Both the position numbers and the translations under genes were made by a program. 44,425 bases of DNA. Source: an uncultured Bacilli bacterium (GTDB lineage Bacteria; Bacillota_I; Bacilli_A; RF39; UBA660). Position 1 is the stretch's first letter. Each line of letters starts with the position of its first letter. The stretch lies in assembly GCA_949025205.1 (NCBI GenBank), contig CARMXJ010000006.1, positions 1 through 44,425 on the forward strand, read 5' to 3'. The notes beneath the pieces were generated by a model. It made no database searches, had not been told where the DNA came from, and was given only the letters and a program-made list of their open reading frames with translations. Positions 32,361-40,517 of this stretch are shown here, piece by piece.

Positions 32361-33275
32361 TTACATTTTCTTTTGTATTTCTTTTAATTCTTGAATAGAT
32401 AAAGTTGTAGCTTCTGCAATTTGCTCTAATGTTAAAATTCCCATTTTTAATAAACTTATGGCTGTATCTCGATTTGCTTGTTTCATTCCTTGCTCAATTC
32501 CCTTTTCTAGACCTTTTTGCATTCCCTTTTGCATACCTTCTTGTAAACCTTTCTCTAATCCTTCTTGTAATCCCTTCTCTGCCATCTCTTTTTCAATCGC
32601 TTTTTGTAGTTTTACTTCATCATAATATAAAATGCCATCTACTTCTTCCATTAAACCTTTCATTTCTCTTTGCACACTATCCATGATTTTATCTCCCTCA
32701 TAGAGCTTATTTAAAAATCTTTCATCTTCAATAACTAAGAAGGCTAAATCTTTTAATAAGCTCTCTTTTTTTATCTCATTATAATCGATTTTCTTAAAAT
32801 AAGCTAGGTTTATATCATATATTGTAAGCTGCTCATTATGCACAATTTGATACTTTTTTACCATCATCTGCGATTCATATAAAAAATCTCCATACCCATA
32901 GGGGTCATACGAATTAATATTAATTTGTATAACCGGATGAATAAATGCATAATCACTCCATTTCTTCACTTGCCTTAAAGAAAGTTGAAAAAGATAACTT
33001 AAGTTTTTTATTTTTAAAATCGTACTACTTCCATAATTAATCTCAAAATTAAAATAAAGAACTTCATTTTTAAAAATCAAATCCACTTCACTATTTACAA
33101 GATTACTATTATATCCTACTTCTGGATAAACAAGTTCCAAATTATCTTCCAAATCTTCATAAGGAATATGGGTAATATCACTAATAATTCGTGCCATATA
33201 ATTTCGTATATCTTTATTTTCTTTTGTCAAAGCCTTTTTAATTACTTTATCATTTAAATATTTAATTTGTTGCAT
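32361..33275 (-). CDS. Rpn-type PD-(D/E)XK nuclease / transposase-like protein
   Basis: A 304-aa protein of the Rpn/PD-(D/E)XK transposase-like group, which in E. coli promotes recA-independent recombination. The nuclease core is visible as NSEVDLIFKNEVLYFNFEIN (Asp, then Glu-x-Asn in place of the usual E/Q-x-K/Q), followed by LRQVKKWSDYAFIHPVIQININSY. Residues about 232-268 form a Lys/Glu/Gly repeat (EKGLQEGLEKGLQEGMQKG) seen in many of these proteins, and a short C-terminal helix-turn-helix (ILTLEQIAEATTLSIQELKEIQKKM) closes it. It stands alone between the T-box promoter and a terminator. Such genes are often mobile and multicopy. Confidence 0.75.
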   Translation of the reverse strand: MQQIKYLNDKVIKKALTKENKDIRNYMARIISDITHIPYEDLEDNLELVYPEVGYNSNLVNSEVDLIFKNEVLYFNFEINYGSSTILKIKNLSYLFQLSLRQVKKWSDYAFIHPVIQININSYDPYGYGDFLYESQMMVKKYQIVHNEQLTIYDINLAYFKKIDYNEIKKESLLKDLAFLVIEDERFLNKLYEGDKIMDSVQREMKGLMEEVDGILYYDEVKLQKAIEKEMAEKGLQEGLEKGLQEGMQKGMQKGLEKGIEQGMKQANRDTAISLLKMGILTLEQIAEATTLSIQELKEIQKKM

Positions 33276-33352
33276 AAAATCCTCCTTGTTTTGCCCACTT
33301 TAACAAAGAAAAAAAGAAGAGTCAAATAACAAAATTTTTAAAAAAATGACCA

Positions 33353-33402
33353 TAAAAAAAAGAATTGTCCAAACAAAAAACCAAAAATTATTTAAACAAT
33401 TC
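33353..33402 (-). terminator. Terminator after the coiled-coil membrane protein
   Basis: On the minus strand GAATTGT (33396-33402) pairs with ACAATTC (33362-33368) and a run of T follows. Confidence 0.65.
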
Positions 33403-33419
33403 TCTGATTTTACAAAAAA

Positions 33420-34454
33420 CTATTTTAATTTCGTAATCGCATCTAAATAATACGTATCATTTGCTTTTTTAAATTGATATTGGTATTTATTTAAACGTTT
33501 TGCGTTCTTTTCTAAGTCATTTTCTGTAACATCCACAACCGCCGCTTCAAACAAATTATCAAACGTATAATAACTACTTTCTTCTTTATTATAAATCGTA
33601 GCAGTAGTAAGTATATATAATACATCACCATCTTCATACATATTATCAATTTCTTCTAAAATTTCATTTTTTCCCTTAGTACATTTATTATTTTCAGCTG
33701 TATATCTGTCTTTATCTTTATTATAAGTAAAATTTAAACAATTGTAAGTAAAAGCACCTTCTTTATAATAATTTGTAGAACCAAACAATTTTTCAAAAGC
33801 ATTCTTTAAGTCACTACCTTCTACCACAATTTGTTGTGAATTTGTTTTTATTTGTTTTGTTTCTAACTGACTATAAGCCATATTTAGTAAATAAGAAGAT
33901 TTTATTTCACTTAATTTATAGTCGTTACTATAAAGATAATAGGCACTTACATGATCAGCATTTAAAGAAAGTTTCACTTCATCTAATAAATAACCATAAT
34001 TATCAATATACCACTCTTTGTCTTTGACAATCTCTTGTGGTTTATTTTCTCCATTCCCATCTACATATTCTCCGGAAGTAGCACATGTCCCATTTTTTTC
34101 ACATTCGCTTTTCATAAAATCAAAATATTTTACATCATATAAACAATATCCGAAATAAAGGACTATTGCAAATAAAGCAAAAATAACAACATCTCGCTTA
34201 AAAATAGAAAAACCTTTTCCTCTTAAAATTCGTTTTTCTTCTTGTTTTACCATTTCTGCAACTTCATTTTGAATTTCAATCGAAATTTCCTCTTTTAAAT
34301 CTTCTTTATATTTAAGTGTATCATCTTTAATTGTAGTTTGAATTTCTTTATAAACCTCTTGCAAAACTTTCTCTTTTATTTCTTTAACAACATCCTTTTT
34401 AATTTCTTGGTTTTCTTTTTTCGTTGTTGTTTTAATATCTTCCTTTTTAGCCAT
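33420..34454 (-). CDS. Coiled-coil, single-pass membrane protein of unknown function
   Basis: A 344-aa product started at 34454, where AGAGGG lies 7 bp before the ATG (an upstream in-frame ATG lacks a site). Residues 1-80 are a highly charged Lys/Glu coiled coil, apparently cytoplasmic. One transmembrane helix follows near residues 88-108 (VVIFALFAIVLYFGYCLYDV). The roughly 235-residue outside domain is beta-rich with a few Cys (CEKNGTCATSG; CLNFTYNKD; NKCTKG) that could form disulphides. I recognise no family. It is a single-gene unit with its own terminator, so its role cannot be deduced from neighbours. Confidence 0.5.
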   Translation of the reverse strand: MAKKEDIKTTTKKENQEIKKDVVKEIKEKVLQEVYKEIQTTIKDDTLKYKEDLKEEISIEIQNEVAEMVKQEEKRILRGKGFSIFKRDVVIFALFAIVLYFGYCLYDVKYFDFMKSECEKNGTCATSGEYVDGNGENKPQEIVKDKEWYIDNYGYLLDEVKLSLNADHVSAYYLYSNDYKLSEIKSSYLLNMAYSQLETKQIKTNSQQIVVEGSDLKNAFEKLFGSTNYYKEGAFTYNCLNFTYNKDKDRYTAENNKCTKGKNEILEEIDNMYEDGDVLYILTTATIYNKEESSYYTFDNLFEAAVVDVTENDLEKNAKRLNKYQYQFKKANDTYYLDAITKLK

Positions 34455-34526
34455 AACCAATCCCTCTTTCCATGCCATGTATTATAACACTATTTTTAAA
34501 GAAAAAAAGCACTTTTTTGGTGCTTT

Positions 34527-35066
34527 TTAATAATTTTGTGCTTCAAGTTCCATAAAAGCTTGAGGATGTTTACAAACAGGACAAACAACTGGAGCAGATT
34601 CTCCAACATAAATATGACCACAATTTCTGCAAATCCAAACTTTTTCTTCTCCTCTTTGGAATACCAAATCATTTTCGATATTGCCAACTAAAGTCATATA
34701 TCTTTCTTCGTGATGACGTTCTATATCTCCAACCATTTCAAATAGTTTAGCAATATCCATAAATCCTTCTTCTTTTGCAGTTTCTGCAAACTCTTTATAC
34801 ATTTCAGTCCATTCGTAATTTTCACCAGTTGCTGCATCCTTAAGGTTAGTCAATGTATCTGGAACATCTCCATCATGTAATGCTTTAAACCAAAGTTTCG
34901 CATGTTCCTTTTCATTATTAGCAGTCTCTTCAAAAATAGCTGCAATTTGTTCATATCCTTCTTTTTTTGCTTTAGAAGCATAATAAGTATATTTATTTCT
35001 AGCTTGACTTTCTCCTGCAAAAGCAGCCATCAAGTTAGCTTCCGTTTTAGAACCTTTTAATTCCAT
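34527..35066 (-). CDS. rbr: Rubrerythrin
   Basis: A 179-aa non-haem di-iron peroxidase that protects anaerobes from hydrogen peroxide and oxygen. The ferritin-like domain carries the metal ligands (EANLMAAFAGESQARNKY, EETANNEKEHAKLW, GDIERHHEERY). The C-terminal rubredoxin domain has CRNCGHIYVG and CPVCKHPQAFM for the iron site. I start at 35066, with AGGT before the ATG, because the upstream open frame is hydrophobic and unlike the family. A TTTACT-17-TATAAT promoter lies at 35092-35120. It is divergent from gmk. Confidence 0.95.
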   Translation of the reverse strand: MELKGSKTEANLMAAFAGESQARNKYTYYASKAKKEGYEQIAAIFEETANNEKEHAKLWFKALHDGDVPDTLTNLKDAATGENYEWTEMYKEFAETAKEEGFMDIAKLFEMVGDIERHHEERYMTLVGNIENDLVFQRGEEKVWICRNCGHIYVGESAPVVCPVCKHPQAFMELEAQNY

Positions 35067-35091
35067 AATATTTACCTCACTTTCATAAAAT

Positions 35092-35120
35092 ATTATAACG
35101 ATTTCTATCTTTAAAGTAAA
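35092..35120 (-). promoter_or_regulatory. Rubrerythrin promoter
   Basis: TTTACT (35115-35120), a 17-bp spacer and TATAAT (35092-35097) on the minus strand. No PerR-type box is obvious. Confidence 0.65.
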
Positions 35121-35129
35121 TACTTTTTC

Positions 35130-35159
35130 TTTAAATAAAAATAGATTATATGCTATAAT
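35130..35159 (+). promoter_or_regulatory. gmk promoter
   Basis: TTTAAA (35130-35135), an 18-bp spacer and TATAAT (35154-35159), with AAAGGGA before the gmk ATG. Confidence 0.6.
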
Positions 35160-35186
35160 AAAAAACACAAAAGAAAGGGAAATACG

Positions 35187-35873
35187 ATGATAAAACAAAA
35201 GAAACAAGGAAATCTAATTATTATTTCAGGAACAACTTGTGCCGGAAAAGGAGCAGTCATTAATGCACTGCTCGAAAAAAACAAAAATCTATCATTATCT
35301 ATCTCTTATACCTCAAGAGCGATGCGAGAAGGAGAAACCGAAGGTGTAGAATACAAATTCATTTCCAAAGAAAAATTTGAAGAAAAAATTGCCAAAGATG
35401 AATTTTTAGAATATGCTTTTGTACATAATATGAATTATTATGGAACTCCCAAAATGGAAGTCAAAGAACTATTAGATAGTGGAAAAGATGTTATTTTAGA
35501 AATAGAAGTACAAGGTGCTTCTAAAATTAAAGAAATATTTCCAGAAACCATATTAATATTCATTATGGCCCCTAGCATGGAAGAAGTAAAAAGGCGTATT
35601 AAAGCTCGAGGAAAAGAAACAAACGAACAAATTATCAAAAGATTTCAAACAGCATATAAAGAAATCAATGAAATACCAAAATACAACTACGTTGTTGTAA
35701 ATGATGAAATAGATAATGCAGTAGAAAAAATCGAGGCTATTTTACTAAGCGAAAAATGTCGTGTCGACCGTATCGAAGAAATCGCTGTAGAAAATCAAGA
35801 AGAAATCATTCACGAATTTTTAATGGACAAAGAATTTGATAATAGTCCATTATATGAAGGGAAATTAGACTAG
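35187..35873 (+). CDS. gmk: Guanylate kinase
   Basis: This 228-aa enzyme converts GMP to GDP. The P-loop is GTTCAGKGAV (residues 15-24) rather than the common GPSGVGKGTV. The GMP-binding part reads SISYTSRAMREGETEGVEYKFIS, and VHNMNYYGTP and LEIEVQGASKIK follow. The lid helix RIKARGKE is present. The C-terminal 30 residues extend beyond typical Gmk (about 205 aa) and are acidic. The atypical P-loop (T-T-C-A in place of P-S-G-V) still keeps GKG. It is a single gene on the plus strand, with its stop inside the terminator stem. Confidence 0.92.
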   Translation: MIKQKKQGNLIIISGTTCAGKGAVINALLEKNKNLSLSISYTSRAMREGETEGVEYKFISKEKFEEKIAKDEFLEYAFVHNMNYYGTPKMEVKELLDSGKDVILEIEVQGASKIKEIFPETILIFIMAPSMEEVKRRIKARGKETNEQIIKRFQTAYKEINEIPKYNYVVVNDEIDNAVEKIEAILLSEKCRVDRIEEIAVENQEEIIHEFLMDKEFDNSPLYEGKLD

Positions 35874-35891
35874 AAAAACTAGTCTTTTTTT
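35867..35891 (+). terminator. gmk terminator
   Basis: AGACTAG and CTAGTCT pair around AAAAA and are followed by a run of T. The gmk stop codon (TAG) is part of the stem. Confidence 0.85.
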
Positions 35892-35894
35892 GTC

Positions 35895-35924
35895 ACAAAA
35901 AAACCCAAAACTAATTTTGAGTTT
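35895..35924 (-). terminator. Terminator of the coiled-coil / small protein operon
   Basis: On the minus strand AAACTCAAAA pairs with TTTTGGGTTT over a 4-base loop, followed by T. The loop begins with the TAG stop of the preceding gene. It converges on the gmk terminator. Confidence 0.75.
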
Positions 35925-36150
35925 TTAGCAAATCAAATAATTGTGCTAATAAATCCGTATTATTTACTTTTTTAACATAAATATCTAAGCCTTCTAAAAC
36001 TTCCTCTAAAACAATTTCGTTATTTGTAGAATCCCCTAGAATTTCACTACTAGCCAAAAAATATTTTTTTCCTTGAAACAAAGTTTCATTTAAAATTTTA
36101 TACTTCTCTCCACTTTCCAAAGTAATGAGAGTATTTATCTCTAATCCCAT
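35911..36150 (-). CDS. DUF1292-like small protein
   Basis: A 79-aa beta-rich protein: MGLEINTLITLESGEKYKILNETLFQGKKYFLASSEI then EIVLEEVLEG, a pattern close to the DUF1292 family (short cytoplasmic proteins, unknown role). I chose the ATG at 36150: it begins one base after the TAG stop of the coiled-coil gene, so the two are translationally coupled. An in-frame ATG seven codons upstream overlaps that gene. The coupling suggests equal amounts of the two proteins and a common task, which is unknown. Confidence 0.6.
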   Translation of the reverse strand: MGLEINTLITLESGEKYKILNETLFQGKKYFLASSEILGDSTNNEIVLEEVLEGLDIYVKKVNNTDLLAQLFDLLKTQN

Positions 36151-36151
36151 A

Positions 36152-37960
36152 CTACGCTTCACTTCCCTCATTTGAAGTATCTATAGTATCTTCTGTATAC
36201 TCTCCTATAACAAACGGATTATCTTCATTTGAAGTAACCTCTTCTATTACAGGTTCTACATTCACTACTTTTAATCTTTCTGTTGTATCTTCCTCTTCTG
36301 GTAAATCTGGAAGCTCATTCATAACATCATCGATTAATAAATCAGGAGTACTAAATGTAGTTTCTTCCAACACCACTGGATTTCCTGGACTTTCTATAAC
36401 TGCTTCTCTTGGAGTCTCTACAATACTCTTTTTAACAGAATCATCCATAGTTCCTAAATAAATTTCAATCTCATCATAAATTTCACTTGGCGTTTGGCTA
36501 TATTTTTGACGATGTTTAATATCCTTAACTGCTTCATCAAGTTCTTTTAACTTTTGCTTATCATTTTCAATCGCAAGAACATCTTTAGTAGAACCAACAT
36601 TTGCTAGTAAACAATTCATTTCTACAATTTCATCTTTATGTTTTTGAATTTCACTTTCATATTTTGCAATTTCTTGTGTTTCCAAAACATATGCCTTATG
36701 AATTAAAATCTTTTGGTCATTTTTATAATTTTCTACAATTTTTCTTACATTTTCTACTTCTTTTTGTTTTCTATCATAAGCAGCTGCTAGAATTGCTCTT
36801 CTTTTTGGTGTTTTATCTTCATTTCCCGTTTCTACAATTATTTTATACTCAGCAAGCTCTTGTAGTAATTGATTATAAATAGCATTGGTTTCTTCCAAAC
36901 GAGCTGTTAAAGATTGAAACTCTACTGTATCAATAGTATGAATTTCCTCGCGAGCCATACTTATTTTTTCTTCTAATGCAGAAATTTCTCCATTTAAAAA
37001 ATTAATACGTTCCTCTACAACTTTAGAGTCACTTCCTAAATACTCTTTTGTATCAATTAAAGAGGCAAACTCATCTCTTGCCTCAATAGCAGCTTCTTCT
37101 TCTTCTTGTAACATGGTAGTAAGTTCATTGCTACTTGGAATATCCATATAAGGTTTAGATTTAACAATGGTAACCAGTTCTTGTACTTTAGAAAGAGCAT
37201 TTACACGATCTCCCGTAATAATAAGTTCCTTTGCTTCACTTGCAATGATCGCAGGATCTGTAAGAATTTCTAATCTTCTTTTATCCAACTTTGCTATTTT
37301 CTTTTGAAGTTCTTTAATCTCTTCCTCATCACGTTCTTTTAAATCTTCATCTATATAAGAAGCTGGATTCACTAAATTAGCTTTTGTTTCTTGTAGTTTA
37401 ACTCTCTCGCTATTAAGTTTCTTAGTCATTTCCTCCATAGCTAAATTAAGATAATTTAAATTCTCTAAAGCACTATCATACTCTTTTTCTAAATCGTTAA
37501 GTGAAGTAGATAACATTCCAACTTTAGAGTTTTCCTCTGTTAATAAATTTTTAAAATAATTATTTGTAGAAGAATCTTTTACAGAAGCAATACGACCTGT
37601 TAAAACCACAATATATTCATTACTTTTTTGAATTTCCTCTTTCAATTCTAAAGTACGATTATGCAAATTATTTTCATTAGAAACAGCATCATCAATTTGT
37701 TTTTGTAATTTACGAATAGACCTTTCTTGCTTTTTAATTTTAGCTTCTAAACTCGCACTAATATTTTCATCAAGTAATTTTTCACTAGATCTAAAATACT
37801 TTTCTTCTTCTTTTGCTTCACGCAAAGAAGTAAGGTCACTTATATACTCCCCTTTTTCGCTTGAAAGTTCACGATCTTCCGCTTTTAATTGATCTACATT
37901 TGGAGACGCTCCAGCCATATCGGCTAAAACATCCACCTTCTTTACTATATCAGCTTGCAT
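36152..37960 (-). CDS. Long coiled-coil cytoplasmic protein, unknown
   Basis: A 602-aa protein that is almost wholly coiled coil from residue 20 to 480 (for example KIKKQERSIRKLQKQIDD, DEEEIKELQKKIAKLDKRR), with an acidic, disordered C-terminus rich in Glu, Val, Pro and Thr. No signal, membrane segment or ATPase motif is present, so it is not an SMC protein. It could be a scaffold or structural protein. It ends right before the small DUF1292-like gene. I recognise no family. Confidence 0.55.
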   Translation of the reverse strand: MQADIVKKVDVLADMAGASPNVDQLKAEDRELSSEKGEYISDLTSLREAKEEEKYFRSSEKLLDENISASLEAKIKKQERSIRKLQKQIDDAVSNENNLHNRTLELKEEIQKSNEYIVVLTGRIASVKDSSTNNYFKNLLTEENSKVGMLSTSLNDLEKEYDSALENLNYLNLAMEEMTKKLNSERVKLQETKANLVNPASYIDEDLKERDEEEIKELQKKIAKLDKRRLEILTDPAIIASEAKELIITGDRVNALSKVQELVTIVKSKPYMDIPSSNELTTMLQEEEEAAIEARDEFASLIDTKEYLGSDSKVVEERINFLNGEISALEEKISMAREEIHTIDTVEFQSLTARLEETNAIYNQLLQELAEYKIIVETGNEDKTPKRRAILAAAYDRKQKEVENVRKIVENYKNDQKILIHKAYVLETQEIAKYESEIQKHKDEIVEMNCLLANVGSTKDVLAIENDKQKLKELDEAVKDIKHRQKYSQTPSEIYDEIEIYLGTMDDSVKKSIVETPREAVIESPGNPVVLEETTFSTPDLLIDDVMNELPDLPEEEDTTERLKVVNVEPVIEEVTSNEDNPFVIGEYTEDTIDTSNEGSEA

Positions 37961-38101
37961 ATGTTAGCCACTCCCTTTATTCTTACACTATTAACATAAT
38001 AACATACGAAAATGCAATTTGCAATAAAGAGAATGGCGAATTTTTTTCTTTTTTGACATTTTTATTCCAAAAAGAATTTACAAGCAAAAAGCCTTGGCAG
38101 T

Positions 38102-38248
38102 TTATTTTTTAATAATTTTTATTTCATAATGGCATACTTGTATTATTTTCAAAAACATTTCAAAAGTAAAATCCGCTATACCCGGTGATTTTGCTAACTC
38201 TTTTTATGAATAACCTCTACTTTTTCGTATTTCTTTTATTGTTTTCAT
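38102..38248 (-). pseudogene. Broken small XRE-type HTH gene
   Basis: The frame from the ATG at 38248 reads MKTIKEIRKSRGYS, then TAA, then KELAKSPGIADFTFEMFLKIIQ and on to a final stop at 38102-38104. The stop sits where HTH_3 proteins have Gln (RGYSQKELAKKSGI), so a single CAA to TAA change explains it. The start overlaps the preceding gene's stop as ATGA, showing it was once coupled to the lectin-fold surface protein. The remaining 48-residue length is short for XRE, so the 3' part may also be truncated. Confidence 0.6.
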
Positions 38249-40155
38249 ACAGCTAATACGATTCGAAAAGTCCTTGGACTTGTTTGACCAGTATAACGCC
38301 CAGAAGCAAATATCCCAGCATTCATTCCAGAGCCACCTTTGATAACCCAAGAACTATATGGCATTAAATAACTATTTTGATCATTATACCATGATCCAAT
38401 TGAATAGTTATTAGTTTGTTTGATAAATGGTCCCATTTCACCTAATCCATCCCCTAGTATTCTTTTATCAAAGGAATAAACATCTGTTCCTTGCGTATAG
38501 GCATCATAATATTTAGAGTTCGGAAAAGGCACTCCTTCAAAAGTTCCAGCTCCTGCGGCTAAAATTCCATTAAAACCAGAATTACCATCTTTTCTTCCAA
38601 TATAGGGAGTTCCATTTTCAGAAACTAAAACACTCATTACCAATTCCGATGTCCCTCCACTCATATCATAAATTCCACTTTTATTTCCTGTTGTACTTGC
38701 AACACCACTTTGGATATTAAAATAATTGATTGTCTTTTCTCCGTCAACTCCTGGAGTTGTACTTTCGTAGTCTGTATACTCTGAAGCATTTACTAAAGGC
38801 TCATTTACTGCTGCATATCCTGTGATATATGCACTATTATTGTTTAGTCTTACACTTGTTGCACTTCCGTAAGCACTATGCTGTAAGTATGCAACTGCTC
38901 CCCACTCTGTATTCTTCATCATATGACTATCTAATTCACGTTTGTAATTATAACTTACTAAATGTGCACTAGATGCATTTAAATTTACCCAACTATATAC
39001 ATTTGGTTTAATTTGTAGTTTTGATGGGTCTGTTACATTCGCCTCTATATTTTCAGAAGAAATAGCTCCTTTATATCCTGTCTCAAACTTTCCTACCCAT
39101 AAACCATTTGTGTTCATGCTGATAAACGCTGGATGGGTCATATAGTCTCCTATTTGACAATTGCCACTTTCTCCAGAAAGTCCTTGTGTCTTTTCTGCAT
39201 TCATAGGTGTTGTACATTCTCCTGTATTTACATCATTTGTATCTGTTATTCCAAACTTAATGGGTATTTCATGTACTTTACTTGTATCAATTTCTGTTGC
39301 TCCAGTATATTCTCCCATATCCCATAACTGATAACTATATTTCGGTATCCATACAAAGTAACTCTCTATATTCTCTTCTGGTATTACATCATAACTATTA
39401 TAACTCTTTGTTTTATCAACTAATACGACTGCATTTGCCCAAGTTTTCTTTTTATAACTATACCACTCTGTTTCAATATTTGCTTTTGTAACGGTTCCAT
39501 CATTTGCTATAACAACGGGTATTAAATCTCCTTTTAATACGGGATCTGCTCCATTTAATAGTTCTTCTTTATATATTTCTGCTACTTGATTTAAACTTGC
39601 ATTTACACTTATTTTTCCAATAAACGTTTTGTTCATCGCATCATCTTCAACTGTTACACTCTCATCCATCCATAACTTTAATGTGTAGGTCTTACTTTCT
39701 CCTGCTTTTAGTGTACCACTTGTCAGTCCATAGGCTTCTACTGCTACATAATCCTCTTTATAGCTTAGAGTACCACTTGGATATGTATTTAATCTCTTTT
39801 TTTCTCCTTCATTAAACGAAGTTGCTATATATTCACTTTTTAATCGATTACTTACATCCATTACTTCTAAATTTACATCATAAGTTACTCCTAGATTGCA
39901 TGTATTTTTGACTTTAAACGTATAGGGCGTTAACTTTTTTGCTTCTTCATCTGTTAATGGATATGCCTTTTCTAAACTGATCGCACTCTTATTTACATCT
40001 TCTATTTCTATTTTTAAACAATCACTACTTATTTTATTGATTGTTGTTTGTGTTGCTCTACTACTCCACCAGGCATAACTTACTCCTACTACTATTCCTA
40101 ATAACATTAATATTCCCATTACAACAAGGATTTTCTTCTTATTATTTTTTTTCAT
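38245..40155 (-). CDS. Pilin-like surface protein with SUMF/C-type-lectin-fold C-terminus
   Basis: A 636-aa exported protein. The N-terminus is a basic stretch plus one hydrophobic helix (ILVVMGILMLLGIVVGVSYAWWSSRATQTT), like TasA/camelysin-type or pilin-like proteins. Residues about 40-200 form a beta-sandwich-like domain. From about residue 265 (YFVWIPKYSYQLWDMGEY) to the end the sequence follows the formylglycine-generating-enzyme/SUMF lectin fold: MMKNTEWGAVAYLQHS, GIYDMSGGTSEL, then SSWVIKGGSG and SPRTFRIVLAV. This fold is typical of variable proteins of diversity-generating retroelements, but no reverse transcriptase is present here. AGAGGTG precedes the ATG. It is divergent from an XRE regulator; binding of host or bacterial ligands is the likely role. 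Confidence 0.7.
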   Translation of the reverse strand: MKKNNKKKILVVMGILMLLGIVVGVSYAWWSSRATQTTINKISSDCLKIEIEDVNKSAISLEKAYPLTDEEAKKLTPYTFKVKNTCNLGVTYDVNLEVMDVSNRLKSEYIATSFNEGEKKRLNTYPSGTLSYKEDYVAVEAYGLTSGTLKAGESKTYTLKLWMDESVTVEDDAMNKTFIGKISVNASLNQVAEIYKEELLNGADPVLKGDLIPVVIANDGTVTKANIETEWYSYKKKTWANAVVLVDKTKSYNSYDVIPEENIESYFVWIPKYSYQLWDMGEYTGATEIDTSKVHEIPIKFGITDTNDVNTGECTTPMNAEKTQGLSGESGNCQIGDYMTHPAFISMNTNGLWVGKFETGYKGAISSENIEANVTDPSKLQIKPNVYSWVNLNASSAHLVSYNYKRELDSHMMKNTEWGAVAYLQHSAYGSATSVRLNNNSAYITGYAAVNEPLVNASEYTDYESTTPGVDGEKTINYFNIQSGVASTTGNKSGIYDMSGGTSELVMSVLVSENGTPYIGRKDGNSGFNGILAAGAGTFEGVPFPNSKYYDAYTQGTDVYSFDKRILGDGLGEMGPFIKQTNNYSIGSWYNDQNSYLMPYSSWVIKGGSGMNAGIFASGRYTGQTSPRTFRIVLAV

Positions 40156-40166
40156 ATTTCACCTCT

Positions 40167-40242
40167 AAACACCATATATGATGTATTTATATTCTTTATA
40201 CACCACTTTTGGTTTAGTGTCAATACACTCAATTTGGTGTAT
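40167..40242. promoter_or_regulatory. Paired operator-like palindromes between the surface protein and XRE genes
   Basis: ATACACTCAATTTGGTGTAT (40223-40242) is an interrupted palindrome with 6-bp arms. A near copy in the other orientation lies at 40167-40186 (AAACACCATATATGATGTAT). A third ACACCA half-site is at 40199-40204. They fill the divergent promoter region and are plausible binding sites for the XRE protein encoded at 40269. Confidence 0.5.
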
Positions 40243-40268
40243 GAGAAAATAATTTAAGAGGTAATAAT

Positions 40269-40505
40269 ATGAATATACAAAGATTAAAAGAAATACGAGA
40301 AGATAAAGATTTGTATCAAAAAGATATTGCAAAAATATTAAATATCCCCCAACAAAACTATTCAAGATATGAACTTGGAATTGTAAGTATGCCAATCGAA
40401 AAATACGCCATATTAGCAAAATATTATAATACAAGCATTGATTATTTGATTGGCTTAACTGATGAAAGAAAACCATATCCTAAAAGGGATTTAAAAAAGA
40501 AATAG
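40269..40505 (+). CDS. XRE-family HTH regulator
   Basis: A 78-aa single-domain repressor-like protein: LKEIREDKDLYQKDIAKILNIPQQNYSRYELGIVSMPIEKYAILAKYYNTSIDYLIGLTDERKPYPK. The five-helix HTH_3 fold is complete, with the usual NTSIDYLIGLTD ending. AGAGGT precedes the ATG. It is divergent from the lectin-fold surface protein, with palindromes between them, so it probably controls that gene and itself. It is unlike the broken HTH gene at the other end of the surface protein gene. Confidence 0.88.
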   Translation: MNIQRLKEIREDKDLYQKDIAKILNIPQQNYSRYELGIVSMPIEKYAILAKYYNTSIDYLIGLTDERKPYPKRDLKKK

Positions 40506-40517
40506 AACAATACATTT

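Noticed and set aside
32480..32600. Short repeats resembling a CRISPR-like array
   Set aside because: They encode the Lys/Glu/Gly coiled repeat of the Rpn-type protein, vary in sequence and have no spacers.
38245..40155. Complete diversity-generating retroelement
   Set aside because: No reverse transcriptase, accessory protein or template repeat is in the window; only the target-like fold is seen.
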